A stretch of 64,000 bases of DNA from Gemmatimonadaceae bacterium. Lineage in GTDB: Bacteria > Gemmatimonadota > Gemmatimonadetes > Gemmatimonadales > Gemmatimonadaceae. Shown here one piece after another: positions 1-8,422 of the stretch. Under the pieces are notes generated by a model. It saw only the letters and a list, made by a program, of their open reading frames with translations, made no database searches and had not been told where the DNA came from. Positions within the stretch are counted from its first letter, which is position 1. The number at the start of each line of letters is the position of its first letter. The stretch covers positions 1-64,000 of the forward strand of contig JANYHT010000071.1 in the NCBI GenBank assembly GCA_025358925.1, written 5' to 3'. The translations under genes and the position numbers were made by a program.

Positions 1-117
1 GCCGATTGCGGTCGTGGAGTTGGTAAAGTTTGTTCTTTCACGGGCCAGAAAACTTGTCCAGGTAAGCGTTCAAACATCCGTTAATCAGGGTGTCGATGCA
101 CAGACGCCCGACAGTCG

Positions 118-147
118 TTGACACCGACCCTGCGGGCATGATATCAA
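118..147 (+). promoter_or_regulatory. Predicted sigma70-type promoter for the tRNA-Ser pair
   Basis: TTGACA (118-123) and TATCAA (142-147) are separated by 18 bp, about 60 bp before the first tRNA-Ser. The -35 is a perfect consensus match and the -10 matches in four positions. No gene can be called in the flanking 1-207 stretch. Confidence 0.5.
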
Positions 148-207
148 TAGAGGCTACATCGGAACGCGTCTGTGAGCCAACGCACCGGGTCGCACCGCAC
201 CACTGAA

Positions 208-294
208 GGATAGGTGGCTGAGTGGTTGAAGGCACCGGTCTCGAAAACCGGCGTACCCGCAAGGGTATCGTGAGTTCGAATCTCACCCTGTCCG
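208..294 (+). tRNA. tRNA-Ser (anticodon CGA)
   Basis: A complete class II cloverleaf with a long variable arm. The acceptor stem GGATAGG pairs with CCTGTCC (287-293), followed by discriminator G294. The anticodon stem CCGGT/ACCGG encloses loop CTCGAAA, giving anticodon CGA, which reads UCG serine codons. The T arm is GTGAG-TTCGAAT-CTCAC. CCA is not encoded. The tRNA lies 27 bp upstream of a second tRNA-Ser and is probably co-transcribed with it. Confidence 0.97.
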
Positions 295-321
295 TGCTCG
301 TGCAGTTGTAACACGCACCCC

Positions 322-408
322 GGATGGGTGGCCGAGTGGTTGAAGGCGCACGCCTGGAAAGCGTGTGGGCGGGAAACCGTCTCGCGAGTTCGAATCTCGC
401 CTCATCCG
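322..408 (+). tRNA. tRNA-Ser (anticodon GGA)
   Basis: A class II tRNA with acceptor stem GGATGGG/CTCATCC, discriminator G408 and a long variable arm. The anticodon stem CACGC/GCGTG holds loop CTGGAAA, giving anticodon GGA, which reads UCC and UCU. The T arm is GCGAG-TTCGAAT-CTCGC. CCA is not encoded. An intrinsic terminator follows directly. Confidence 0.97.
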
Positions 409-411
409 TTG

Positions 412-451
412 TCCCGCCAATGGCTCACGCTATTGGCGGGATTGTGCTTTT
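412..451 (+). terminator. Intrinsic terminator of the tRNA-Ser pair
   Basis: The inverted repeat TCCCGCCAAT (412-421) / ATTGGCGGGA (432-441) has a 10-base loop. It is followed by a T-rich tract (TTGTGCTTTT), right after the second tRNA. Confidence 0.8.
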
Positions 452-971
452 CCATGTAAATGCCGCCAGAGTTTTGGATTGGTTTCGAATCGCAGTGCGC
501 TCACTCTCCGCGCTAATGCGTCCTGCTCCACTCTTGCCACGGGCCAAGTGTATGCCGCGTCGGGCGGGGCTGCATACCGTTACGGCCCTGCGCGCGAAGG
601 TCACCGGCATGCCGCTCGCCAGTGTTGACGCCACCGAGCGCCATGCCGTCATTGGCTCGGCGGTGCCCACGGTTTCATCGGCCTTTAATAGCGACGTTTC
701 GGCCCTTGCCGAATCGATCGGCGCAGCAGAATGCCACCGACCCCGACTTCATACAGCGGCGTGTCGTAATGCTTTGACTACTGCATGCCACTCTTGTTTG
801 ATGCTGACCTTGCGCAACGACGGCCTAAGTTTTGCACCGCTCCGTTATGCGATCAGCTTGTTGATCGCTTCGAGGGATGTGGTGAGACGAGGCTTGTTCG
901 CCGTAGACCTCGGTACACAGACGTTGACGCATTCGCAACAAACGGCTGACGCGGATTCACCGCGCACCAGG
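452..971. other. Apparently non-coding stretch
   Basis: About 520 bases between the tRNA terminator and the small His-rich gene. An open frame crosses it, but it begins inside the tRNA gene, has no ribosome binding site and its translation resembles no family I know. No RNA gene, repeat or transposase relic was recognised. Confidence 0.5.
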
Positions 972-995
972 CACAATCATTGTGGAGACAGAACC

Positions 996-1208
996 ATGAC
1001 GGACGCGAAGCAGCATCCTGCAACCGCAAAGCACCATCAGGCGGCGGCACATCATCAGGCGGCGGCGCATCATCACCTTGAAGCGGTGCACCATCACGAG
1101 ACCGGGCACGACGACGGCGCGATGAGCCATGCGGATTCCGCAATTCGGCACAGCGGACAGGCTCACTCGCACACAACGGCGGCTCAGGGCGCAAGCAAGC
1201 AAAAGTAA
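996..1208 (+). CDS. Small histidine-rich protein (AHH-repeat type)
   Basis: This 70-residue protein has 17 histidines and almost no hydrophobic residues. Its N-terminal half repeats the unit H-H-Q-A-A-A-H-H (about residues 13-27) and continues with HH pairs spaced like a helix face. It resembles the small, widespread bacterial proteins built from AKHHxxAAxHH units, whose function is unsettled; metal buffering is a common guess. The ATG at 996 is chosen because GGAG (984-987) precedes it; a longer reading frame runs back into the tRNA and is not credible. The 13-base dyad CACAAT-C-ATTGTG (972-984) abuts the ribosome binding site and could be an operator. It stands alone, with no close neighbours. 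Confidence 0.7.
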   Translation: MTDAKQHPATAKHHQAAAHHQAAAHHHLEAVHHHETGHDDGAMSHADSAIRHSGQAHSHTTAAQGASKQK

Positions 1209-1987
1209 AGCGTGACGCTGACACATCGACTGTGTCTTTGAAGTTATTGGGTCGCGTGCGCAGTGTAGGCAGAGAATGTTTGCAAGACAGTGCGCGGAGA
1301 CCGGCTGAGACAGCCCCCGCCTCGGCGCGCCGTATTGAATATTTTGCGGGATGGAGTTTTTTCTGTGTTGTGTAGACGGTCGCACAGGTAAGCAGTCGAC
1401 CGCGCACAACGCCGATTGCCGCTGCGCATCGTCTCTTTGTTCATTTCGAGCTGACAATGTGCGAAGGTAACTCATAAACGACGCGCTAATCCGCTGGCTG
1501 TTGTTTTATTGATAAGAAGTGATCTTTGTGCTGTTCGGTCTGATAGTCTGGGAATTTCGCTGCCCCGAGAGTCGGCCCTCTTAAGGGCGGCGGCCTCCGC
1601 GGCGTAGCGCCATCTATTGATCATTCGTGTCATCGTGACCGCTGCCGCGGTTCTGGACGACAATATTTGCAATCGGGGCGAAGTGAGGCAGCGTCTGGCG
1701 TATGAATGCCTAAGCCTCTTCGAAGAGCATGATGAACTTCCGCACCTGATCGAAAACGGGCAACCGAATTGGCAATCGATTCTGCCGCCAGCGGCGAGGG
1801 GGTGCAGCCGGGACGGAAGGAACCTGAATGATTCGCCGTCATTCGCGCCGTCGCAAGCACGTGCATCGGCTGTACCCGCCAAGTACCGGACCGGACAGTG
1901 AGCGAGATGCGCCGACGCGGGGAAATTTTGAACACAGTACGTTGCATCAATAATTTTCTCATCTTTCTCAGACGAGGGGGGGGTGCG
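1209..1987. other. Intergenic stretch, no confident gene
   Basis: Nearly 780 bases with a lower G+C feel than the flanks. A 94-codon frame (1617-1901, plus) is open but lacks a ribosome binding site and recognisable similarity. A small hairpin GCCCT-CTTA-AGGGC lies near 1575-1588. Nothing else was supported. Confidence 0.45.
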
Positions 1988-2953
1988 GTGACGAGACCAG
2001 CACAATCATTGGCCGTTGTATTTGCAGCGCTGCTTATCTTGCCCGGGTGCAGCGGCGGCGGGAGTAGCGACGGCGGTGTCATCACCAATCCGAAGCCGCC
2101 CGTGGGCTCCACGGTGACAACGCTCACGATCAAAACGGACATTCCAGCGACCAATACATCCGGCGACATTTGGGTGCGTTGGGGCGATCGCGCGTTTACG
2201 CGCGCGGAGTTCACGTACCAGGATTACAAATGTGCCGCCGGTGACGGACCGAAAACCTGCACTTTTCAAGTACCGAAAGGGCAAGTCATCACGGTCGCCT
2301 CTAACGATAATCAAGCCGGGGTGCAAATTGGCGCGATCCAATTTAATCAGCAGAACATCGATCCGCGTCAAAGGCGGTCGCAGTTCAGCGGGATGGAAGG
2401 GACGTGTGCGCAGTCATCACCGCAGGCGATGTGTGTGCTCACCGGAAACGCCGATCAAACACTCCTCGTCAAATACAAACCACTGTATTGGACGCGCGTA
2501 AATTTTGTCGGCTCGAACGAATGGAGAATCAAGATTGTTGCGCCTCCGACGTACGGAATCGCCGACCTTCTGCAGATCGGGGCACAGACCCGCGTCGCGA
2601 CGCCCGGGAATAATTTTTTGAACGGCGAGGTTCCACAGTGCTACCAAACGGCGCTCACGCCGACCCACTGCTTTTCCATTGTCACGGCCGAGGAGACGTC
2701 GATCACGTTCGAAGCGCTGCCGCCGCCTGGACCGCAACCCAAAGACAGTCCTGGTCCCATGAATTTGGTCAGCTATGACAACGGCTGCAGTGTCAGCACG
2801 CCGCTCTGCGCGCTGAAGAAGAACACCGATCAAACGTTGACCGTGAAGTGGGAGTATTATGTGTGTGCGGCTCCAAACTTTACCGTCAATCCGGGCTGGA
2901 AGCTCACGCCAATTGAGAATAGGAACGGAGAATGCACGCTCAGACAGCCGTGA
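1988..2953 (+). CDS. Lipoprotein with InlB-B-repeat-like units
   Basis: The start is GTG 1988, preceded by a purine-rich GAGGGGGGG ribosome site; the frame is open further upstream but without a better start. The 321-residue product has an N-terminal signal ending in lipobox LPGC followed by SGGGSSDGG, so it should be a membrane-anchored lipoprotein. The body contains two clear copies, and a possible third degenerate one, of a unit with a Cys pair followed by DQTL-x-VK (GNADQTLLVKYK and KNTDQTLTVKWE). This layout recalls the divergent InlB B-repeat domain (Cys...Cys-x-V-x-x-x-ADKTV-x-V-x-F). The family assignment is inference. No function can be given; a cell-surface adhesion or sensing role is possible. 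It has no operon partner. Confidence 0.75.
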   Translation: MTRPAQSLAVVFAALLILPGCSGGGSSDGGVITNPKPPVGSTVTTLTIKTDIPATNTSGDIWVRWGDRAFTRAEFTYQDYKCAAGDGPKTCTFQVPKGQVITVASNDNQAGVQIGAIQFNQQNIDPRQRRSQFSGMEGTCAQSSPQAMCVLTGNADQTLLVKYKPLYWTRVNFVGSNEWRIKIVAPPTYGIADLLQIGAQTRVATPGNNFLNGEVPQCYQTALTPTHCFSIVTAEETSITFEALPPPGPQPKDSPGPMNLVSYDNGCSVSTPLCALKKNTDQTLTVKWEYYVCAAPNFTVNPGWKLTPIENRNGECTLRQP

Positions 2954-3235
2954 TTGCATCGATGCTCCGGTATCTCGACTGACAGTGCCGTGGCTGCGGT
3001 GCTAGCGCGGTCTGCGCACATGTTGACGCTTTAAGGCGTGGCCATCGGACGAACGGATTAGCTTTCACATTTGCTGTCGCCAGCGTGAGAACCTTTCCAA
3101 ATATGGACGGTTCGCTAATAAGCCATTTGCTCTACAACACGTCGGGCACGCCGTTGCATCAGCGCGTGTTCGCACACATTTTTTCCCACGCGGCGGTATC
3201 GGTACCGCCGCCCCTAACGACGACGGAGGAGTGCA

Positions 3236-3673
3236 ATGCCGCAGTTTGATCGGACCAGCCGAGGTGCACAGCTCGTGCGCCATTTCGTGGCTCCTGCAAT
3301 GGCGTTTGCCGCGATTGCACTCAGCACCACCACTGCATTTGCCTTGACGCACCGTCAGAACAAACCTCAACTCACGGTCGAAGCCGAGCGCTCAGCGCAA
3401 GGCGCACGGCTCACGTTCAAAGGCAAAGGCTGGAGTGCCAACGCACGCCTGAAGCTTACCGGCACGCGCGCGCCTGGTGCCAGCGGCACACAAGATTTCG
3501 GCATGTTCAGCGCCGATAGCAGCGGCAATCTCACCGCGCGTAAAATCGCGACCTGCAGCACGAGCAACACCGAAGACGGATCCCGCGAACCAGTGACCAT
3601 CACCGCGACCGATTCGGCCACGGGCAGTAAGGCCATGACGAAAGTGCAGGGCGGGGCGTGGGTTTGTCAGTAA
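3236..3673 (+). CDS. Small exported protein, possible Ig-like fold
   Basis: This 145-residue protein starts at ATG 3236 after a strong GGAGG site. Residues ~15-36 (RHFVAPAMAFAAIALSTTTAFA) form a signal peptide with a likely cleavage after AFA. The mature ~110 residues read like one Ig-like or IPT-like beta-sandwich: GKGWSANARLKL, then SADSSGNLTA and EPVTITATDSATG, the pattern seen in bacterial Ig domains. Two cysteines (in ATCSTS and the C-terminal WVC) could form a disulfide. It ends only 23 bp before the first ATP-grasp gene, so they may share a transcript. The exact family is not recognised. Confidence 0.75.
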   Translation: MPQFDRTSRGAQLVRHFVAPAMAFAAIALSTTTAFALTHRQNKPQLTVEAERSAQGARLTFKGKGWSANARLKLTGTRAPGASGTQDFGMFSADSSGNLTARKIATCSTSNTEDGSREPVTITATDSATGSKAMTKVQGGAWVCQ

Positions 3674-3696
3674 GGCGCGTCTAACACCGAAGCACG

Positions 3697-4917
3697 ATGA
3701 CACTCGCTGTGTTTGTCGCGCCCATGTTTTCACCGGCGGCCTCGGAGATGATCGAGGCCGCAACATCGTTTGCGGACATACGAGTTGCCGTCATCGCCCA
3801 ACAACCACTCACCGCATTGGCGCCAAAGCTCGCCGCAAAAGTGATTGGGCACTGGCAAGTGGACGACGTCACAGATGCGGCGCAGCTCGAATGGGCGGTA
3901 CGCGCGCTTTCGCGACAGCACGGACAAGTCGTGCACTGCTTCGGTGCGTATGAACAATTGCAACTACCGCTCGCTCTCGTCCGCGAACGACTAGGTATTA
4001 ATGGATTACCAAGCGCCGCCGCGCGAAATTTTCGTGACAAATCACGTATGAAAGACGTGTTGCGCGCGGCCAACATTCCGGTGGCGCGACATCAACTGGT
4101 CACGCATCGCAATGACGCATTCGCCTTTGTTCGCGACGTTGGCTTTCCCATCGTCATCAAACCTCCGGCGGGCGCGGGTGCATTGGCAACACACCGCATC
4201 ACCACGATGGCCGCGTTCGACACGTTACTCGCGGCAAGTCCGCCAACGGCGGACAATCCGATGCTTGCCGAAGAATTTTTGCGAGGTACCGAGCACTCGC
4301 TCGAAACAGTTTCCATTGCGGGCACGCCGGTCTGGCATTCGCTCACACATTATTTTCCGACACCGCTCGACGTCATCGAAAATCCGTGGATTCAATGGGG
4401 CGTGCTGCTGCCGCGGAACATCGATGATGCGCAGTTCGACGACATTCGCACCGTTGGCGATCACGCACTCGCTGCACTCGGTATGCACACCGGCGTCACG
4501 CATTGCGAATGGTTTCGGCGCACCGATGGCACAGTCGCGATCAGTGAGATCGCGGCGCGACCGCCCGGCGCTCAAATCACAACTATGATGTCGCGCGCCA
4601 ACAATATCGACTTTGTGCGAGCATGGGTTAAACTCATGCTCTTTGGCACGTTCACAAAACCCACACGACAATACGCAGTCGGCACGGCCTATTTGCGCGG
4701 GCAGGGCACAGGACGCGTCCGTTCCGTCGAGGGACTCGACACCATGCTCCGAGAACTCGGCACCATCATCTGCGACGCAAAACTCCCAACAGTCGGCCAA
4801 ACGCCAACAGGGAGTTACGAAGGCGAAGGCTTCATCATGCTTCGCCATCCGGATACGGCCGTCGTCGAGCGCGCATTGCAACACGTCATCTCTGTCATTC
4901 GCGTGCATCTCGGCTGA
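3697..4917 (+). CDS. ATP-grasp ligase family protein, copy 1
   Basis: A 406-residue protein with an ATP-grasp fold, the family that joins a carboxylate (activated as acyl phosphate) to an amine or thiol. The ATP-binding strand IKPPAGAG lies at ~154-161, LAEEFLRGTEHS at ~190-201, HCEWFR at ~269-274 and the metal-binding EIAARPPGA at ~284-292. The N-terminal ~100 residues should be the pre-ATP-grasp domain. No substrate-specific signature was recognised. It is a diverged paralogue of the gene that follows 40 bp downstream: the ATP-grasp motifs fall at nearly identical positions in both. The start codon has only a weak purine stretch (GAAG) before it. Confidence 0.85.
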   Translation: MTLAVFVAPMFSPAASEMIEAATSFADIRVAVIAQQPLTALAPKLAAKVIGHWQVDDVTDAAQLEWAVRALSRQHGQVVHCFGAYEQLQLPLALVRERLGINGLPSAAARNFRDKSRMKDVLRAANIPVARHQLVTHRNDAFAFVRDVGFPIVIKPPAGAGALATHRITTMAAFDTLLAASPPTADNPMLAEEFLRGTEHSLETVSIAGTPVWHSLTHYFPTPLDVIENPWIQWGVLLPRNIDDAQFDDIRTVGDHALAALGMHTGVTHCEWFRRTDGTVAISEIAARPPGAQITTMMSRANNIDFVRAWVKLMLFGTFTKPTRQYAVGTAYLRGQGTGRVRSVEGLDTMLRELGTIICDAKLPTVGQTPTGSYEGEGFIMLRHPDTAVVERALQHVISVIRVHLG

Positions 4918-4956
4918 TCACGTCAACATCGTCTTACCCTCTACGAGCGATACTGC

Positions 4957-6183
4957 ATGTCCAAAACGGTGCTGATGCTCACGCCAGGATTTCCCGGCGA
5001 GATGCCCTTCTTTGCTCGCGGTCTGTCCGTGCAAGGTGCCACGGTACTTGGCGTCGCCAATGGTTCGTTCAACGATCTTCCGGAAATGGCGCGCAAGCAT
5101 CTCAGCGGCTATTTGCAGGTGCCAGATCTGTTTACTGATACGCCGTCGGCCATCGCACAAATTCAGCAGTGGCTTAGTGCGCGCACGATTGATCGCGTCT
5201 GTTGTCTGTGGGAACCCGGCATCGAACTCGCCGCCCTGATTCGTGAAGCACTTGGTGTTCCGGGACAGTCGTATGAACAGGCTTTGCGCTTTCGCAATAA
5301 AGACTTGATGAAGCAAGCGCTCGCCGCCGGTGGTGTACGGGTGCCGCGACACGAAGTTGCGACAAGCGCGGTTGAAGTCTGGGCTGGTGCTGAAAAAATT
5401 GGCTACCCGCTCATCATCAAGCCAATTTCCGGCGCGGGTTCGATGGACACGTTTCGCTGCGACGACAAAGACGATGTCGCGAATGCCATCGCGCAACTCG
5501 GACACATCGCGGAAGTCGACATTGAAGAATTTATCGATGGCGAGGAGTATACCTTCGACACAATCTGCGCGGGCGGTGAGACGAAATATTTTCACATCGC
5601 GTATTACAGGCCGCGACCGCTGATCGCACGCACCAACGAATGGATCAGTCCACAAACATTGAGCTATCGCGACGTCGATGATCCGAAGTTGGCCGGTGGT
5701 CGTGCCATGGGTGAACAAGTGTTGCGAACGTTGGGCTATGACACGGGCTTTACGCACATGGAGTGGTATCGCAAGGCGGATGGTGAAGCTGTTTTTGGTG
5801 AAGTGGCCGCGCGTCCACCAGGAGCACGCACGGTCGATTTAATGAATTTTGCCAGCGACGTCGATCTGTTTTCTGGTTGGGCAGAAGCCGAAGTGCACGG
5901 TACATTTTCGTTGCAGATCGAGCGCAAATACAATGCGGCGTGCATCACCAAACGCGCGAACGGCAAAGGGCGCATCATCCGCATCGAAGGATTGGAGCTG
6001 CTCCGTCAGCGATTGGGCGATGCGATCTGCACCGTCGATCTCTTGCCCATCGGCGCGCCACGACGTGATTGGAAAAGCACGCTGCTATCCGACGGATATG
6101 TGACAGTGCGGCACGCTGACTGGCCAACGTTGATGCACATGGCAGATATGGTCGGCACACACTTGCAGCTGTTCGCCGCTTAG
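4957..6183 (+). CDS. ATP-grasp ligase family protein, copy 2
   Basis: A 408-residue ATP-grasp protein and tandem paralogue of the preceding gene. Motifs are IKPISGAGS (~154-162), DIEEFIDGEEYTFDT (~188-202), HMEWYR (~267-272) and EVAARPPGA (~282-290), which supplies the Glu and Arg of the magnesium/ATP site. The C-terminal ~100 residues differ most from copy 1, as expected if the two act on different substrates. Two consecutive ligases suggest successive additions to one small molecule or peptide, or a heteromeric enzyme; this is inference. No tailoring enzyme, transporter or carrier protein lies beside them, apart from the small exported protein upstream. Confidence 0.85.
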   Translation: MSKTVLMLTPGFPGEMPFFARGLSVQGATVLGVANGSFNDLPEMARKHLSGYLQVPDLFTDTPSAIAQIQQWLSARTIDRVCCLWEPGIELAALIREALGVPGQSYEQALRFRNKDLMKQALAAGGVRVPRHEVATSAVEVWAGAEKIGYPLIIKPISGAGSMDTFRCDDKDDVANAIAQLGHIAEVDIEEFIDGEEYTFDTICAGGETKYFHIAYYRPRPLIARTNEWISPQTLSYRDVDDPKLAGGRAMGEQVLRTLGYDTGFTHMEWYRKADGEAVFGEVAARPPGARTVDLMNFASDVDLFSGWAEAEVHGTFSLQIERKYNAACITKRANGKGRIIRIEGLELLRQRLGDAICTVDLLPIGAPRRDWKSTLLSDGYVTVRHADWPTLMHMADMVGTHLQLFAA

Positions 6184-6345
6184 CCCAGGTCGCTGAGTTG
6201 TGGCGTTGGAACCGCACTCGCAGTCGTCGCGCCGCAACGTTGCGGTAACAGTGCAGCAACTATTCAGAGTGACAGGGTGCCGCCGTCGGGCGGCACGCCC
6301 TTTGCTCGGTAGGGAGGGTGACTGGCTCGCCTTCTGTGAGCTGAC

Positions 6346-6846
6346 GTGTCCCCGGCTGAGAAAACACCGATGTCCAGGATCCTCGAAGAACCGCCGGTTG
6401 ATCCGGTACGCAGCTACTTCTCGCAGCTGTGTGTGATATTGACGGGGATTGCGTCCGGCATGATCGAGCCATCCACTGGCGAAGCGTTGCAATCGCCGAC
6501 GTATCAACTGGGTCGTCGCGATGGATATCATGTCGTCGTTGCGCATTTGGCATCAAGCCGCACATTGCGCGAAGCTGCAGAGAAGTGCGTGGCCTTTGGT
6601 CGAGGCGTTGAAGAGCGCGCCGAGGCACATCCGTACGGCCCTGACTGGTGTCATGGATTTTCGCAAGCAACGCTCGATGCGGCCAGCAACATCGCGATGT
6701 ACGCAGCCACGTCAACGCTGCCGCCGGTCGACAAGGCCCGCCTTCGCGTGGCGCGCGCTGCTGCTCGCACCGTGTCTCCGCTCTCGAGTGTGAGGCCCGC
6801 GCGTCCGGCCGAGGGTGAGGTGCCGCGCGGTCTGCGCGAGTGGTAG
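6346..6846 (+). CDS. Hypothetical protein
   Basis: A 166-residue product with no recognised family. It has no signal peptide and looks cytosolic and mostly helical (ASSRTLREAAEKCVAFGRGVEER), with a Pro/Arg-rich tail. The listed start is GTG 6346; ATG 6370 is an equally possible start giving 158 residues, and neither has a convincing ribosome site. It stands 163 bp after the ATP-grasp pair and 60 bp before pyrR, so its operon membership is unclear. Confidence 0.5.
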   Translation: MSPAEKTPMSRILEEPPVDPVRSYFSQLCVILTGIASGMIEPSTGEALQSPTYQLGRRDGYHVVVAHLASSRTLREAAEKCVAFGRGVEERAEAHPYGPDWCHGFSQATLDAASNIAMYAATSTLPPVDKARLRVARAAARTVSPLSSVRPARPAEGEVPRGLREW

Positions 6847-6892
6847 TCGTGGCGATGTAACTGCAAGCGGTAGGGAATTGGTGGCAGGCCGA

Positions 6893-6898
6893 TATATT
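6893..6898 (+). promoter_or_regulatory. Possible -10 element of pyrR (leaderless)
   Basis: TATATT lies 8 bases before the pyrR ATG and no ribosome binding site is visible. No good -35 hexamer sits 16-18 bp upstream. If this -10 is used, the mRNA would begin at or next to the start codon. Confidence 0.35.
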
Positions 6899-6906
6899 CA
6901 CCGGTC

Positions 6907-7458
6907 ATGACACCGAAGACCGTAACCGTACTTGACGCCCGCGCGTTAGACCGCACACTCCGTCGCATGGCAGATCAGATTCTTGAACTCAATGCCGGCA
7001 CGGACGCACTGGTGCTGGTGGGCATTCAGCGGCGTGGCGTACAATTGGCCGAGCGTATCGGTCGTATTATCGAGGCGCAAGATGGGGTGAACGTGCCGCG
7101 CGGCGCACTCGACATCACGCTGTATCGCGACGATTTGCAAACCGTCGGACCGCGCCCGGTCGTTGGTGCCACACATTTACCATGGACGCTCGATGACCAA
7201 CGCGTGGTCATTGTCGACGATGTGTTGTACAGTGGACGCACGGTGCGGGCAGCCCTCGATGAACTTGCCGACTTTGGACGTCCCGCACGAATTGCGCTCG
7301 CCGTATTGATTGATCGCGGTGGACGTGAATTGCCCATTCACGCGGACATCATTGGACGCAAGATCGACGTCGCCCCGAACGAGCGAGTTGATGTCTTCGT
7401 GGAGGAACTTGATGGACGTGACGAAGTGGTGATTGCCGCTCGTCAGAGCGAGAGCTAA
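6907..7458 (+). CDS. pyrR: PyrR, bifunctional pyr regulator / uracil phosphoribosyltransferase
   Basis: At 183 residues it has normal PyrR length. The type I phosphoribosyltransferase PRPP loop [12 protein letters not shown] is at ~101-112, and the N-terminal [15 protein letters not shown] matches PyrR. The family binds a stem-loop in pyr mRNA when UMP is high and promotes attenuation or blocks translation; it also converts uracil and PRPP to UMP. It heads a cluster with pyrB (4 bp downstream) and pyrC. No PyrR-type attenuator can be seen: only 60 bp separate it from the gene before, and its own start may be leaderless, so regulation here may differ from Bacillus. Confidence 0.93.
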   Translation: MTPKTVTVLDARALDRTLRRMADQILELNAGTDALVLVGIQRRGVQLAERIGRIIEAQDGVNVPRGALDITLYRDDLQTVGPRPVVGATHLPWTLDDQRVVIVDDVLYSGRTVRAALDELADFGRPARIALAVLIDRGGRELPIHADIIGRKIDVAPNERVDVFVEELDGRDEVVIAARQSES

Positions 7459-7462
7459 CGTC

Positions 7463-8422
7463 ATGGGCGGCTCACTCGGCAAAGATCTGTTGGGCTTAGC
7501 GACACTCAGTGCCGAGCAGATTAACCTGATTCTCGACACAGCCGTGCCGTTTCGCGAAATCTCCGAACGGCAAATAAAAAAAGTGCCAACGCTGCGCGGT
7601 ATGACAATTGTCAATTTGTTTTTTGAGCCCTCTACCCGTACGCGCATCTCCTTCGAATTTGCGGAAAAGCGGCTTAGTGCCGACACGGTGAATGTCGCCA
7701 TCGCAAATTCCAGTGTCTCGAAGGGCGAGACACTGGTTGATACAGCGCGCAATCTTGAGGCCATGAAAATTGACATGGTGGTGGTGCGTCATCCGGCATC
7801 TGGTGCAGCGCGTTTTCTCGCGGAACGCATTGAATCCAACGTGATTAATGCGGGCGACGGCATGCACGAGCATCCCACGCAAGGCTTGCTCGACATGCTC
7901 ACGCTCCGGGATCGCTTGGGTAATCTGCGCGGACGTCGTATTTGCATTGTTGGTGACGTGCTGCATTCACGCGTTGCCCGATCCAACATTTGGGGGCTGC
8001 ACAAACTTGGCGCTGAAGTTGGCGTGTGTGGTCCGCGATCATTACTGCCGAATGCGATTGCGGAAATGGGCGTCACCGTTTTTGATCGCATCGAAGACGC
8101 TATTCAGTGGGCCGATGCGCTGAATATTTTGCGCCTGCAGCTCGAACGGATGCAGGCAGGCTATATCCCGTCGTTGCGCGAGTACAATCGCGTGTTCGGC
8201 GTTTCTCGCGCGCGGCTCGAGGCAGCGCCGCGCGATCTTCTCATTTTGCACCCGGGTCCGATGAATCGCGGCGTAGAAATCGATAGCGACGTGGCCGATG
8301 GACCGCATTCGGTAATTCTCGATCAAGTCACCAACGGACTCGCTGTGCGGATGGCGGTGCTCTATCTGTTGGCTGGCGGTCGGCCCGAGCTCGCGGAAGC
8401 CGCGAAGAAAGGAGCACCCTGA
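7463..8422 (+). CDS. pyrB: Aspartate carbamoyltransferase catalytic subunit
   Basis: A 319-residue protein catalysing carbamoyl phosphate + L-aspartate to N-carbamoyl-aspartate, the second step of pyrimidine synthesis. The carbamoyl-phosphate loop FEPSTRTR is at ~54-61. [10 protein letters not shown] and the aspartate-binding [11 protein letters not shown] are present, followed by [12 protein letters not shown] near the C-terminus. ATG 7463 is chosen because it lies just after the pyrR stop; an in-frame upstream start would overlap pyrR by 26 bp and add residues not typical of the family. The 3' end overlaps pyrC by one base (TGATG), implying coupled translation. No pyrI regulatory-chain gene is nearby. 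Confidence 0.96.
   Translation: MGGSLGKDLLGLATLSAEQINLILDTAVPFREISERQIKKVPTLRGMTIVNLFFEPSTRTRISFEFAEKRLSADTVNVAIANSSVSKGETLVDTARNLEAMKIDMVVVRHPASGAARFLAERIESNVINAGDGMHEHPTQGLLDMLTLRDRLGNLRGRRICIVGDVLHSRVARSNIWGLHKLGAEVGVCGPRSLLPNAIAEMGVTVFDRIEDAIQWADALNILRLQLERMQAGYIPSLREYNRVFGVSRARLEAAPRDLLILHPGPMNRGVEIDSDVADGPHSVILDQVTNGLAVRMAVLYLLAGGRPELAEAAKKGAP

Noticed and set aside
324-1208. 294-codon open frame beginning inside the second tRNA-Ser
   Set aside because: It starts within a tRNA gene, crosses a terminator, has no ribosome site, and only its last 70 codons look like a protein with its own start at 996.
1617-1901. 94-codon open frame before the lipoprotein gene
   Set aside because: No ribosome site, no recognisable similarity, and its end overlaps the region just before the lipoprotein start. 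It could be real but is unsupported.
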